DNA of 60,378 nt from Acd1 sp049973945 (GCA_049973945.1 JBMFJH010000009.1:1-60378), one strand, 5' to 3'. Positions 43,852 to 51,701 are shown, counted from the stretch's first letter. Notes: generated by a model from the letters alone, not told the origin. Made by a program: numbers and translations.

Positions 43852-44847
43852 ATGAACGCAGTTAACGAGACATGGGACGTGATTATAGTCGGAGCCGGTA
43901 TAGCTGGTTTAAGTGCAGCCCTGTATGCGTCGAGGCAGAAGCTCAGGACTTTAGTGCTGTCCAAAGACTTAGGAGGGCAGTTGACGCTGACAGAGCTAAT
44001 CGAGAACTATCCAGGGATCGAATCGACCGGAGGCCTAGCGTTAGCTAGGAAAGTCGAGTCGCAAGCTAAGAAGTTCGGGGCGAAGTTCGTTTATGGCGAA
44101 GAAGTCACAAAGATAGAGAAAGTCAATGACGACTTCGTAGTCAAGGGCATACTAGGCGAGTATAAGGCCACTACCGTCATCCTTGCCTTCGGAAAGACCC
44201 CTAGAGAGCTCAACGTGCCCGGCGAGAAGGAGCTCAAGGGAAAAGGCGTGTCTTATTGCGCGATTTGCGATGCGGCCTTCTTCAAGGACCAGCCGGCCGT
44301 TGTTGTGGGTGAGGGAGAGCCAGGCCTTGAGGCGATTGAATTGCTCAGTAAATACGCGAAGCCGGCTTATTACGTTACGCGATCGAGGAGCCTTGTTGGG
44401 GAAGAGAACGTCATTAAAGAGGTGACCTCAAGGCCTAACGTGAAATTGTACTTAGGTTATGAAGTGGTAAGGATCCTAGGAAACAGCAAGGTTGAGGCCG
44501 TTGTAATAAGGAACCTGGAGACGAAAGAAGAGACGACGCTCAACGTCAACGGAATTATAATTGAGATGGGATATGTCCTGAAGACGGACTTCTTGAAGGG
44601 TTTAGTGAAGTTGAACGAGAAAGGGGAAATCGTCGTGGATAGGGAAGGGAGGACAAGCGTGGAAGGCATATTCGCCGCTGGAGACGTGACGGACTCGAAA
44701 TATAAGCAGGCTATAGTCGCTGCGGCCGAGGGCGTTATCGCCGCGTTGTCCGCATATAATTACATCAGGGAAAAGAAAGGACTGCCTCCGGTTAACGTAG
44801 ACTGGAAGGCGGAAAAGAAGAAGACCACTGTAAGCTTAAGGTTATGA
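43852..44847 (+). CDS. trxB: thioredoxin reductase-like flavoprotein
   Basis: The 331-residue protein has the FAD motif VGAGIAGLSAALYA (13-26), the redox pair Cys136-Ala-Ile-Cys139 and the C-terminal FAD motif GIFAAGDVTD. The pyridine-nucleotide loop reads VGEGEPGLEA, not the usual GGGDSAxEEA, and the basic HRR triad that selects NADPH is replaced by VTRSRS. Cofactor preference may therefore differ from bacterial TrxB. Its stop overlaps the convergent xpf gene by 6 bases. Confidence 0.9.
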   Translation: MNAVNETWDVIIVGAGIAGLSAALYASRQKLRTLVLSKDLGGQLTLTELIENYPGIESTGGLALARKVESQAKKFGAKFVYGEEVTKIEKVNDDFVVKGILGEYKATTVILAFGKTPRELNVPGEKELKGKGVSYCAICDAAFFKDQPAVVVGEGEPGLEAIELLSKYAKPAYYVTRSRSLVGEENVIKEVTSRPNVKLYLGYEVVRILGNSKVEAVVIRNLETKEETTLNVNGIIIEMGYVLKTDFLKGLVKLNEKGEIVVDREGRTSVEGIFAAGDVTDSKYKQAIVAAAEGVIAALSAYNYIREKKGLPPVNVDWKAEKKKTTVSLRL

Positions 44848-45597
44848 CATGAAGTCCTCTAACGTCGTTTTCTTGCTTTTAATTTCCGATCCTCCTCTTA
44901 CGTCCGCTTTCTCCTCTAGTTTTACATCCGTTATCTTCTGGGCCTTTCTCTCGTTGTAAGAGCTGTCAGCGTACTTGGAATTTATCAGTCTATAGAGGTC
45001 CTCGCCCCTTTTCTCACCTAAGACTCTTTGCAACTCCACCAGATCGGCGTCGCAAATTGCTCTTATACTGCCAAACCTTTCCAATAGTTTCTTCGCTAAC
45101 ACAGGGCCCACGCTAGGAAAGGCCTGAACTACGAACTCCTGGGCCTCTTTTATGCTGGAAATTTTCGGTTTATTGACCAAGGAGATTGACCTCCTTTGCG
45201 ACTCTTCGAACTTCTCGGCGAGCTTGTAAATTAGGTAAGCCGTGTCCCTCACGTCAGTTGCGGTCAAAACGTCTATATCGAAGCTCACCTGAACCGCGAC
45301 TAAGGCTCCCAAGACCGCGTTCCAGTTCTCTACATATCTCTTCACCCGTTCGAGATCGCCTTCTAGTATAAGGAAAGCCCTTGAGGACAACTCCTTCAGT
45401 CGAGAAACCTGGTCAAATAGTCGCTTATCGAAAATAGACTTGACGAAATCACTGACGGACTTCCTCTCTACCAGGATTCCCTCTCCGACGACATAATCTC
45501 CTACAGATAAGTTCTCTAGAATTACCGCTACTCCCAGGTCACGTAAAAGCTTTGGGACTCCGCTCCTCTCCTCACGATAGTCGGCATAAACCCTCAT
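44842..45597 (-). CDS. xpf: XPF/ERCC4-family structure-specific endonuclease
   Basis: The 251-residue short crenarchaeal XPF lacks the helicase domain. The nuclease motif VERKSVSDF (43-51) with an upstream acidic SVGDY is intact, and tandem helix-hairpin-helix motifs follow (FPSVGPVLAKKLLERFG). The last residues, KKTTLEDFMS, resemble a PCNA-interacting peptide, fitting the known need of Sulfolobus XPF for PCNA. It cuts 3' flaps and repair intermediates. It overlaps pfdB by 4 bases. Confidence 0.92.
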   Translation of the reverse strand: MRVYADYREERSGVPKLLRDLGVAVILENLSVGDYVVGEGILVERKSVSDFVKSIFDKRLFDQVSRLKELSSRAFLILEGDLERVKRYVENWNAVLGALVAVQVSFDIDVLTATDVRDTAYLIYKLAEKFEESQRRSISLVNKPKISSIKEAQEFVVQAFPSVGPVLAKKLLERFGSIRAICDADLVELQRVLGEKRGEDLYRLINSKYADSSYNERKAQKITDVKLEEKADVRGGSEIKSKKTTLEDFMS

Positions 45598-45971
45598 GCC
45601 TTAGTGGCTCCCGACGGCTGGGGATAATACTTGCTGTAAAGTTCCTGGATCTTCTTCTGCAAGTTCTCCAGTTCGGTTCTGAACGTAGCCTCTTGCTTCT
45701 GGTAAGTTCTAGACCTGAGTTCAAGAATTTCTTTGCGGTCGTTGAGTTCCTTTTCCACCGTCTGCTTATCCACCTTAACAAGGAGGTTACCTACGATTTT
45801 GTACACTGTGGCGTCCTGCGGAATCCCGCCGAGCTCCTGGAGCACTCTGTTAATCTCTTTCAGCTCGGAGTCAATCACTGATCTCTCCGCCAGTAACCTC
45901 TGAAGCTTGTCCTGTAAGTCTTGATATTTCGTGAGTGCGACCTTTAAATCAGGCGGAAGGTTTTCTGCCAA
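45594..45971 (-). CDS. pfdB: prefoldin subunit beta
   Basis: The 125-residue chaperone subunit is two long coiled-coil helices around a short beta hairpin (DATVYKIVGNLLVKV). It delivers unfolded proteins to the thermosome as part of an alpha2-beta4 hexamer. Heptad patterns run through residues 8-45 and 72-115. It overlaps pcc1 by 23 bases. Confidence 0.93.
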   Translation of the reverse strand: MAENLPPDLKVALTKYQDLQDKLQRLLAERSVIDSELKEINRVLQELGGIPQDATVYKIVGNLLVKVDKQTVEKELNDRKEILELRSRTYQKQEATFRTELENLQKKIQELYSKYYPQPSGATKA

Positions 45972-46194
45972 GCTGCTCTACCTCCTTTATCGTTTGTGTA
46001 ACAGCGTAAGCCGAATATAAAACTGAATTCAGTAACGCTCTTATCCTCGAAACGGACTGCGCGGATAGAACGATCTCTCTTCGCTCTTCGTTTATCTTGA
46101 CGTATTTTTTGTCCGCCGTCTCAGCCCTCAATGACGTTAGCAATAAGTCCGATCCATTTCCGCTGAATCTCACCGTCGCCCTGATCATATGCAA
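45949..46194 (-). CDS. pcc1: KEOPS complex subunit Pcc1
   Basis: The 81-residue protein has the beta-beta-alpha form of Pcc1, with MIRATVRFSGNG and a helix SVSRIRALLNSVLYSAYAVTQT. Pcc1 dimerises the KEOPS complex, which makes t6A37 in tRNAs that read ANN codons. Its position between the Brix gene and pfdB is conserved in archaea. The third codon is also a possible ATG start. Confidence 0.82.
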   Translation of the reverse strand: MHMIRATVRFSGNGSDLLLTSLRAETADKKYVKINEERREIVLSAQSVSRIRALLNSVLYSAYAVTQTIKEVEQLGRKPSA

Positions 46195-46690
46195 GTCTTA
46201 TCACTGGCGGTATTATCTCTGAGCCCTTATCCAAGAACGTGAGTTCGCAGAAATCTTCCTTCCTTTTAGCTAAGGCATTCACATCACAGTCCTCGAGTAA
46301 TGAATAGCCCAGATTCAGCAACAGGTCTGTAACGTAAGGACAGTCGGAGGACTTCACGCAAAAAGCTCCGCCGGGTCTGTTCTTAGGTACAGTCCTCCCC
46401 ATGTCATAAGACAGCTTCACTCCTTTAATCTTGGCATAACTCAGCAACTGGTAGTTAGTGACGTTAGAAACGAAGAGTAAAGAAGGATTCCCCTTCCAAG
46501 TGTAAACCAAAACCAACCTGTTGGCCCCTAGCGAACGTGCTTTTTTAAAAACGAATTCCAGTGAACTTCGGCCCCTATTTACCTTTATCGAGTTCGGAAT
46601 AACAAACGTAAGCTCTTTGAGGAACCGCCTCGTCCTGTTGGGAACGTCACGGGAAGAAGTGATGACAACGTCAATATGGGGTGTAGGCAA
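46121..46690 (-). CDS. Brix-domain ribosome biogenesis protein
   Basis: The product resembles archaeal Imp4/Brix proteins, which act in pre-rRNA processing. ITSSRDVPNRTRRFLKELTFVIPN is the conserved opening, given here as a landmark split by function. I choose TTG 46690 as the start, giving 189 residues; the frame is open to 46792, but those codons read through rpl37ae. It overlaps the end of rpl37ae by 20 bases and pcc1 by 74, an unusually long overlap. Some of it may reflect a pcc1 start further in. Confidence 0.8.
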   Translation of the reverse strand: MPTPHIDVVITSSRDVPNRTRRFLKELTFVIPNSIKVNRGRSSLEFVFKKARSLGANRLVLVYTWKGNPSLLFVSNVTNYQLLSYAKIKGVKLSYDMGRTVPKNRPGGAFCVKSSDCPYVTDLLLNLGYSLLEDCDVNALAKRKEDFCELTFLDKGSEIIPPVIRLAYDQGDGEIQRKWIGLIANVIEG

Positions 46691-46883
46691 GCCCTGCCCA
46701 CTTACTTCCGCACTTCTTACAGTACCATATACCTGCGGCCAACCTAACGACCTTACCCTCGGTCTTGCAATACGGGCATATGTGATCAGCATACCTTTTC
46801 TCCATTATTTCCTTCCATCTCCTCCTAAGCGACATTCCATATCGGGCGCCGAACCTGCCAGCTATACCGGTGACCTTCCCCAT
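46671..46883 (-). CDS. rpl37ae: ribosomal protein eL43 (L37Ae)
   Basis: The 70-residue large-subunit zinc-finger protein has Cys36-x2-Cys39 and Cys55-x2-Cys58. It starts GKVTGIAGRFGARYG at ATG 46883; the frame is open to 46898. It follows rrp42 closely, as in other archaea. The RNA polymerase gene rpo12, which often follows, is not between it and the Brix gene. Confidence 0.94.
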   Translation of the reverse strand: MGKVTGIAGRFGARYGMSLRRRWKEIMEKRYADHICPYCKTEGKVVRLAAGIWYCKKCGSKWAGLAYTPY

Positions 46884-46894
46884 TGCTACTCCTC

Positions 46895-47725
46895 TCACAT
46901 CATTCCGAGGATGTTTTTAAGTTCGCTCAGCAACTTGCTGGCGGCCTTTCTAGAGAGTTCTTCCATTTGAAGAACTTCGTTCACGCTTACCGAACCGCCC
47001 ATGCTTTTCTGCATTCCGACTATCCTCAAGTCCGGCGTGTATGAGATGGACAACTTCGCGTCGGCGATAGACTCTTCGTCCAGATTGGGGTCTACAATGA
47101 GGAAGTTCTTGATTTTCGCGGTCGTCACCGTGACGACAGGATAGGCCAACGGCGTCACGTCCGTCCTCTCTGGGAGTACTTTCACTTCCTCTCCGTTGAT
47201 CTCGACCTTCGGTAACTTAGTATTGTAGATGGCAGCCACCGCAGCTATCGTGCTGGCGTCTAGAACGTTCCCGGCATAGTCGAAAATATAAACGTCGACC
47301 CACAGGCTCCAGACCTTCTTTCCAGGCAGTACGGCCAACTTCGTTAGGTCAACAGCCTTCGAATCCCTGAGGCTCCTATCAATCACCCTCGCCAGCTCTA
47401 TGGCGTTCTCGTCCGGAGGGCCTGGTTCGAAGGACTCGTAAGCTAGGGGCAGGAGCTCTACGTTTACTATTAAATTACCCTGGTTGGGGGTGTCGGGATA
47501 CGGTTCGTCCAGCTCCAGTTTAGTTCCAGCTAAAACCATCGTGTCTCCAAGCTTTACTAAAGCTGAACCGTCGGCCTTCTTCGCGTAGCCTAAAGTTATA
47601 GAAAGGTTACGATACTCGTCGAGTCTCCTGTTATCAAGCCTGACGCCCCTCTCTAAGGCCTTAAGTATGGCGCTTCTCTTCAGGTTCGAAACTATTGTTT
47701 GTAGTCTATTTGACGTGATCGACAT
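46895..47725 (-). CDS. rrp42: exosome complex subunit Rrp42
   Basis: The 276-residue RNase PH-fold protein is the non-catalytic partner in the Rrp41-Rrp42 hexameric ring that degrades RNA from the 3' end with phosphate. GVRLDNRRLDEYRNLSI and SLRDSKAVDLTKL are typical. Catalytic aspartates of Rrp41 are not conserved here, as expected. It lies 3 bases after rrp41. Confidence 0.95.
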   Translation of the reverse strand: MSITSNRLQTIVSNLKRSAILKALERGVRLDNRRLDEYRNLSITLGYAKKADGSALVKLGDTMVLAGTKLELDEPYPDTPNQGNLIVNVELLPLAYESFEPGPPDENAIELARVIDRSLRDSKAVDLTKLAVLPGKKVWSLWVDVYIFDYAGNVLDASTIAAVAAIYNTKLPKVEINGEEVKVLPERTDVTPLAYPVVTVTTAKIKNFLIVDPNLDEESIADAKLSISYTPDLRIVGMQKSMGGSVSVNEVLQMEELSRKAASKLLSELKNILGMM

Positions 47726-47728
47726 AGC

Positions 47729-48466
47729 TCAACTCACCTCAACGTAGCGCTCCTTCAAAGCCTTCTTCTCCAACTCGTAAATTGTCTGAATGCCTTTTTT
47801 GGCCAGATCGAGGGCCTGCCTGAACTCTTCTGGGGTTAAATTGCCATTTAACTGGAGCAGGACGATCTTGTCCAAAGACGGCATCATTGCGACTGGCAAA
47901 TCTGCCTCCCCCCACATGTCCTCCGGCTCGTTCAAGTCCAGCACAAGAACGCCATCTGCCTTACCTACTGCAACCCCAGCGATTAAGTCCCTCATTGGGA
48001 TTCCCGCGTCGGCTAAGGCCATCGATGCGGCCATCAAAGAGACCAACCTGGTCCCCGCGTCTGCCTGAAGCACTTCCATGAAGACGTCTATCGTGGCCCT
48101 AGGAAACAACTCCGTGAGAATAGCGCTCTCTAACGATTCCCTGATTACCTTCGATAGCTCTATTTCCCTCCTACTTGGGGCCGGGTTCTTCCTCTCGTCC
48201 GTCGAGAAAGGCGTCATGTGGTATCTGACTCTCAGGACTGTCCTGTCTGGCAACGCCATGTGTCTGGGGTGCATCTCTTTCGGTCCGTAAACTGCGGCTA
48301 TTACCTTAGTGTTGCCCATCTCAAAGATCGCGCTCCCGTCAGCGTTCTTTAGAACCCCGAGCTCTATTTTTATAGGTCTCATTTCATCTGGCCTTCTGCC
48401 GTCCGTCCTAAGACCTCTCTCGTCTATCAGCTTAGGCCTTTGTTGGGCTGCCAGCATCTCCCTCAC
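47729..48466 (-). CDS. rrp41: exosome complex exonuclease Rrp41
   Basis: The 245-residue catalytic RNase PH subunit has the phosphate- and RNA-binding segments GLRTDGRRPDEMRPIKI and DERKNPAPSRREIELSKVI, and the active-site acidic region LDLNEPEDMWGEADLPVA. It degrades and tails RNA in archaeal exosomes. The start overlaps rrp4 by 35 bases, and a later start is possible. Confidence 0.95.
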   Translation of the reverse strand: MREMLAAQQRPKLIDERGLRTDGRRPDEMRPIKIELGVLKNADGSAIFEMGNTKVIAAVYGPKEMHPRHMALPDRTVLRVRYHMTPFSTDERKNPAPSRREIELSKVIRESLESAILTELFPRATIDVFMEVLQADAGTRLVSLMAASMALADAGIPMRDLIAGVAVGKADGVLVLDLNEPEDMWGEADLPVAMMPSLDKIVLLQLNGNLTPEEFRQALDLAKKGIQTIYELEKKALKERYVEVS

Positions 48467-49166
48467 CCATCTTTGAGGATATGAACTGTTTTATTCTCTC
48501 CGTGAGCCCCTTAGTTTGGGACTCGCGTTCAATCATCGAGATGGCCTCCTTTAATACTTCTTCGGCGACTTGCGTTGGACACCTAACGTGGATCATCCCG
48601 TTAGGATAAGCGTTGATGTAGCATCCGGTCAACGTGACCATCATGTTTATCATGCTCCTGTTCTTGCCTATCACTCTCGGGATTTTCGCCGGAGAGATTT
48701 CTATCACATTTCCGTCATTTATTTTCCCTAGGTCGTTACCTTTCGCAGTTAGTATCGGACCCGTGGTCCTATCGTAGACCTCGACTTTGACTGCAACGTA
48801 GTCGCCTACGTCAAGGTATCTCCTCAAGTCCTCTCCTGGCGATACCGGCCTGTTTAGTAAAGCCGACGCTGGCAAGTAGCCGGGATATGGAGCTTTAATA
48901 TCAACGCTCCACCCGTATAACTCTATCTCTTCAACGATTCCTAGAACCGTATCGCCGACTTTAGGGAGGTACTTTGATCCTTTCAGGGGAATTACGGTGA
49001 AAGTCCCGTTCTTTACGTCCACTAGCCCAACTACAGTTGAGTAGTACCTGTTCTTTTCTTTGTAGATGTAGGGAGACCACGGGATCTCGAAGTCGCCCTC
49101 GGCTAGAAGGTCGCCTGGACATACGACCTGTCTGTCCTCTACGAAGATCTGGCCAGGCAAAGTCAC
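48432..49166 (-). CDS. rrp4: exosome cap subunit Rrp4
   Basis: The 244-residue RNA-binding cap protein has an N-terminal domain, an S1 domain (about 65-140, with GDTVLGIVEEIELYGWSVDI) and a KH domain (about 150-215, IPRVIGKNRSMINMM). It guides RNA into the Rrp41-Rrp42 ring. The alternative cap Csl4 is not in the window. It overlaps SBDS by 4 bases. Confidence 0.95.
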   Translation of the reverse strand: MTLPGQIFVEDRQVVCPGDLLAEGDFEIPWSPYIYKEKNRYYSTVVGLVDVKNGTFTVIPLKGSKYLPKVGDTVLGIVEEIELYGWSVDIKAPYPGYLPASALLNRPVSPGEDLRRYLDVGDYVAVKVEVYDRTTGPILTAKGNDLGKINDGNVIEISPAKIPRVIGKNRSMINMMVTLTGCYINAYPNGMIHVRCPTQVAEEVLKEAISMIERESQTKGLTERIKQFISSKMGEGDAGSPTKA

Positions 49167-49861
49167 TTCACCTGCAATATCTTCACTTCAACCTCCCCTT
49201 TAGTTAGGGAGTTCAACTTGTCTATCACTTCCTGTTGGGCGCCCGCCGGGATCTCCAGTTCCGCTATCAACGTCCCGTCGGAAAGCCAGTTAGTCTTCTT
49301 AACGTCGCCTAAGGACGATAGAGCTGACTTAACTTTGGAGCTGTACTGAGGTGGAACCTTGACCTCTAACAGAGCTCTCGCCAGCTTTATCGGCATTACC
49401 TTCGCAAGCTCCTTAACGATCTGTAAAGCCTGAGCCTCAACGTCCTTACTCGGGTCTATTTGAACTTTCGCCTGTTCTAAAGCTAGTTCGATCCTGGTCC
49501 TGGGTATTGGTAGGTGGGTCTTTGGGTCTACAGCGTTCCTGGAAATGAAATCTATTATTTGTTTTCTCTTATTCTCAATCAATTCACGCCTTTGTTCGGC
49601 CGTCATCGGTATTTCGCCTTTCATGATTATCGTTCTAGCTATCGTCTCGAAGTCCGTAGTGCCGAAAACTTTCTTGAGGGCCGCCGGAGAGGCTTTAAGA
49701 CCCTTCTTAACGTCTTTGTAAATCTCTTCGCTGACTACTACTTCCGAAATGCTTATTGACTTTCCGTTCCTCAGCTCGAAGGCTTCTTTCGGTCTCACCA
49801 AAATCTCGAATCGCTCTCCGCCTGCCTCGTATCTAGCGACGACAAAATTCTCCTTGGTCAT
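49163..49861 (-). CDS. sbds: SBDS ribosome maturation factor
   Basis: The 232-residue homologue of the Shwachman-Bodian-Diamond protein has three domains. The first includes FEILVRPKEAFELRNGK, and the junction includes DFETIARTIIMKGEIPMTAEQR, quoted as landmarks. In eukaryotes SBDS frees eIF6 from the 60S subunit. Its place between psmA and rrp4 is conserved in archaea. Confidence 0.95.
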   Translation of the reverse strand: MTKENFVVARYEAGGERFEILVRPKEAFELRNGKSISISEVVVSEEIYKDVKKGLKASPAALKKVFGTTDFETIARTIIMKGEIPMTAEQRRELIENKRKQIIDFISRNAVDPKTHLPIPRTRIELALEQAKVQIDPSKDVEAQALQIVKELAKVMPIKLARALLEVKVPPQYSSKVKSALSSLGDVKKTNWLSDGTLIAELEIPAGAQQEVIDKLNSLTKGEVEVKILQVK

Positions 49862-49865
49862 CTCC

Positions 49866-50597
49866 TTATCCCATTGCCTTCTTTAATATCGATAACCTCT
49901 CTTCGAGGGTCATCTTCCTGAAGAAGGGTTTCTCCACGCTGACGTAACCTATTTCGATGCTCTGTGGCGACGTCTTGTCTTCAGGTTTCATCGTGGAGGA
50001 CAGGGCTTTCACGCCGAGTATGATTGTCTCTTCGAGGCTTATGTCGGGTCTGTAATTCTTCTCCAAGTACTCGTTTACGACGTGCTCTCCCTGGCCAATC
50101 GCTACGGCATAATAAGGCATGTATTGCCCGCTGGGTTCGGTCATGTATAACTTTGGTACGCCTTTATCAACGCCTCCTATGAGCAAAGCTACACCGAAAG
50201 GCCTGACTCCGCCGTGCTGAGTATAAACTTGTTTGACGTCGGAGATCAGCTTAACGAGGTAGTCGATCGAGATCAACTCGTCGTAAATTAACCTGTGATT
50301 CAAAGCCTGGTTCCTGGCGTAGTCTATGAGCACTCTACCGTCGGGTGCTAGGCCGGCAAAGCTCACTCCCACATGATCGTCTATCATGAATATTTTCTCT
50401 ATTCCCTCGACATCGATAAGCGCCCTAGCCCTCCTTTTCTCACTGATCAAGACCACTCCGGCGTTCGTCCTTATGCCGAGCGTTGTCCATCCCTTTTTAA
50501 CTGCCTCAAAGGCGTAGTCGACCTGGTAGAGAGATCCGTCGGGCGAGAATATCGTTATGGCCCGATCGTATCCCATAGCCGCGGGACCAAAGGCCAC
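49866..50597 (-). CDS. psmA: proteasome subunit alpha
   Basis: The 243-residue alpha subunit forms the outer rings of the 20S proteasome and the substrate gate. The N-terminal GYDRAITIFSPDGSLYQVDYA is the proteasome A signature, split here as gate and signature. HbYX partners dock between such subunits. The start is GTG 50597. Its promoter lies at 50630-50640, just downstream of a C/D sRNA on the same strand. Confidence 0.96.
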   Translation of the reverse strand: MAFGPAAMGYDRAITIFSPDGSLYQVDYAFEAVKKGWTTLGIRTNAGVVLISEKRRARALIDVEGIEKIFMIDDHVGVSFAGLAPDGRVLIDYARNQALNHRLIYDELISIDYLVKLISDVKQVYTQHGGVRPFGVALLIGGVDKGVPKLYMTEPSGQYMPYYAVAIGQGEHVVNEYLEKNYRPDISLEETIILGVKALSSTMKPEDKTSPQSIEIGYVSVEKPFFRKMTLEERLSILKKAMG

Positions 50598-50629
50598 TCC
50601 TGACCACTCACTGATTCACAATCCTTTCA

Positions 50630-50640
50630 CAAATTTAAAA
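50630..50640 (-). promoter_or_regulatory. TATA box of psmA
   Basis: TTTTAAATTTG on the reverse strand predicts transcription start near 50609 and a leader of about 12 bases. It lies immediately after the D box of the C/D sRNA at 50652-50710, so psmA can be transcribed separately. Confidence 0.55.
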
Positions 50641-50651
50641 CTCATTAAGAG

Positions 50652-50710
50652 GGATGTCGGTTCGTCGCAAGCACATCACGACTCAGGCTGGAGCGGCGTC
50701 GTCATCCGAG
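50652..50710 (-). ncRNA. box C/D guide sRNA between pop5 and psmA
   Basis: On the reverse strand: C box ATGACGA (50705-50699, one change), a 12-base guide (50698-50687), D' box CTGA (50686-50683), a 3-base spacer GTC, C' box GTGATGT (50679-50673, one change), a 12-base guide (50672-50661) and D box CCGA (50660-50657, one change). The 12-3-12 spacing equals that of the sRNA at 8281. The changes in C (U5 to C) and D (U2 to C) fall on bases that face each other in the K-turn, so they look paired. The TGA in the C box is the pop5 stop codon. Predicted targets are GCTGGAGCGGCG (D') and TTCGTCGCAAGC (D), which I could not place. Confidence 0.68.
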
Positions 50711-51142
50711 ACCAATTAGTCTCTTAGCTTTTTTAATGCTTCCAGTCGTCTTCCTCGGAACCACTAGTATCTCGCGGTTGGTCACTTCTGGAACCTTCGG
50801 CAACGAGGCTAAAACGACCTTGTACCCTATTCTGTTCGTAGATATTATACCCTTTCCATCGATATAGTAAACCACCTTAGGGTTAGCTAAATCTAGCCAA
50901 ACTTGGCCGAACATTAGCTTGACCGCCTCTCTCACTCCCCTTTCTATTTCATCCGTTGAGATAGAACCTCCTGAAAGAACGTCGACCACTATGTACCTCT
51001 TAGCCTTAGGGTTCTTCACGTTTTTAGACGGCCTGAATATTCCGGGAATTTTGCTCAGCTTCCTGTATAGAACTATAATTACTATAAGCGAGGTCAAGGA
51101 AATCACTAAGCTTAGTAATGAAAGTATGGCGGAGAGGCTCAA
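50702..51142 (-). CDS. rnp2: ribonuclease P protein Pop5 with N-terminal membrane segment
   Basis: Residues 47-146 form a Pop5 domain (KRYIVVDVLSGG, AVKLMFGQVWLDLANPKVVYY and the closing TTGSIKKAKRLIG). Pop5 pairs with Rpp30 and activates RNase P RNA. Ahead of it, residues 5-27 are a strongly hydrophobic stretch (AILSLLSLVISLTSLIVIIV) that looks like a membrane anchor. The start is TTG 51142, ten bases after the rpp30 stop; an internal GTG at 51019 would remove the segment. The stop codon is part of the C box of the downstream C/D sRNA. Confidence 0.8.
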   Translation of the reverse strand: MSLSAILSLLSLVISLTSLIVIIVLYRKLSKIPGIFRPSKNVKNPKAKRYIVVDVLSGGSISTDEIERGVREAVKLMFGQVWLDLANPKVVYYIDGKGIISTNRIGYKVVLASLPKVPEVTNREILVVPRKTTGSIKKAKRLIGLG

Positions 51143-51152
51143 TATACAGTCA

Positions 51153-51701
51153 TTAAGTTAAGAGTCTTAATGGAGAAATAAATACGAAGTGAAAAGCGTC
51201 TACCTCACTGACGCCAAGCGATGTTAGTAAAGCCATTTTGGAAAGGGGATGCCAGACCTCGAGTCCCTCAGAGCATGAGGACAAAACTACGTCAATGACG
51301 TACCGAGTTGACCAGGAAGCCACGTTTTTGACGATCAGATAGTTCACGGCGTTCAAAGGGAGCTCAATTATCACGTCGTATTGTCTGAAAAGGTTAAGTT
51401 GTCCCTTCTTCATTAAACTGTAATTATCCGTGTCTATTCTAATAATTTTAGCACCTAGGTCTAGCGCTTTCTTGATTAAACTTCTGTTCATCGGTTTAAT
51501 TACAGTAATTTTCTTCGGGCTCAGTTTAAGTCTAGTGAGATCCCTCTCGCCCTTCAGGGTCACTGTGATCCTGTCCGAGTTGACGCTTTCTCTCTTGAAT
51601 TCGACGAGGACCTCATCGTAGTACTTCCGATAAACTTCGTATACCTTAGGACTCCTCACACACGGCTCAATGACTTTGCGCAACTCTCGACAGCTCCTCA
51701 C
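51153..51701 (-). CDS. rnp3: ribonuclease P protein Rpp30
   Basis: The 182-residue TIM-barrel-like RNase P subunit partners Pop5. Landmarks are KKALDLGAKIIRIDTDNYSLM and the C-terminal SKMALLTSLGVSEVDAFHFV. The frame begins with GTG 51701, overlapping the preceding gene by 35 bases; GTG 51653, 13 bases after that gene's stop, is an alternative start. It lies in the exosome-proteasome operon, as in related archaea. Confidence 0.85.
   Translation of the reverse strand: MRSCRELRKVIEPCVRSPKVYEVYRKYYDEVLVEFKRESVNSDRITVTLKGERDLTRLKLSPKKITVIKPMNRSLIKKALDLGAKIIRIDTDNYSLMKKGQLNLFRQYDVIIELPLNAVNYLIVKNVASWSTRYVIDVVLSSCSEGLEVWHPLSKMALLTSLGVSEVDAFHFVFISPLRLLT

Noticed and set aside
46121..46900. rpo12 (RNA polymerase subunit), often next to rpl37ae
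   Set aside because: There is no gap between rpl37ae and the Brix gene and no short zinc-ribbon frame, so it is not here.
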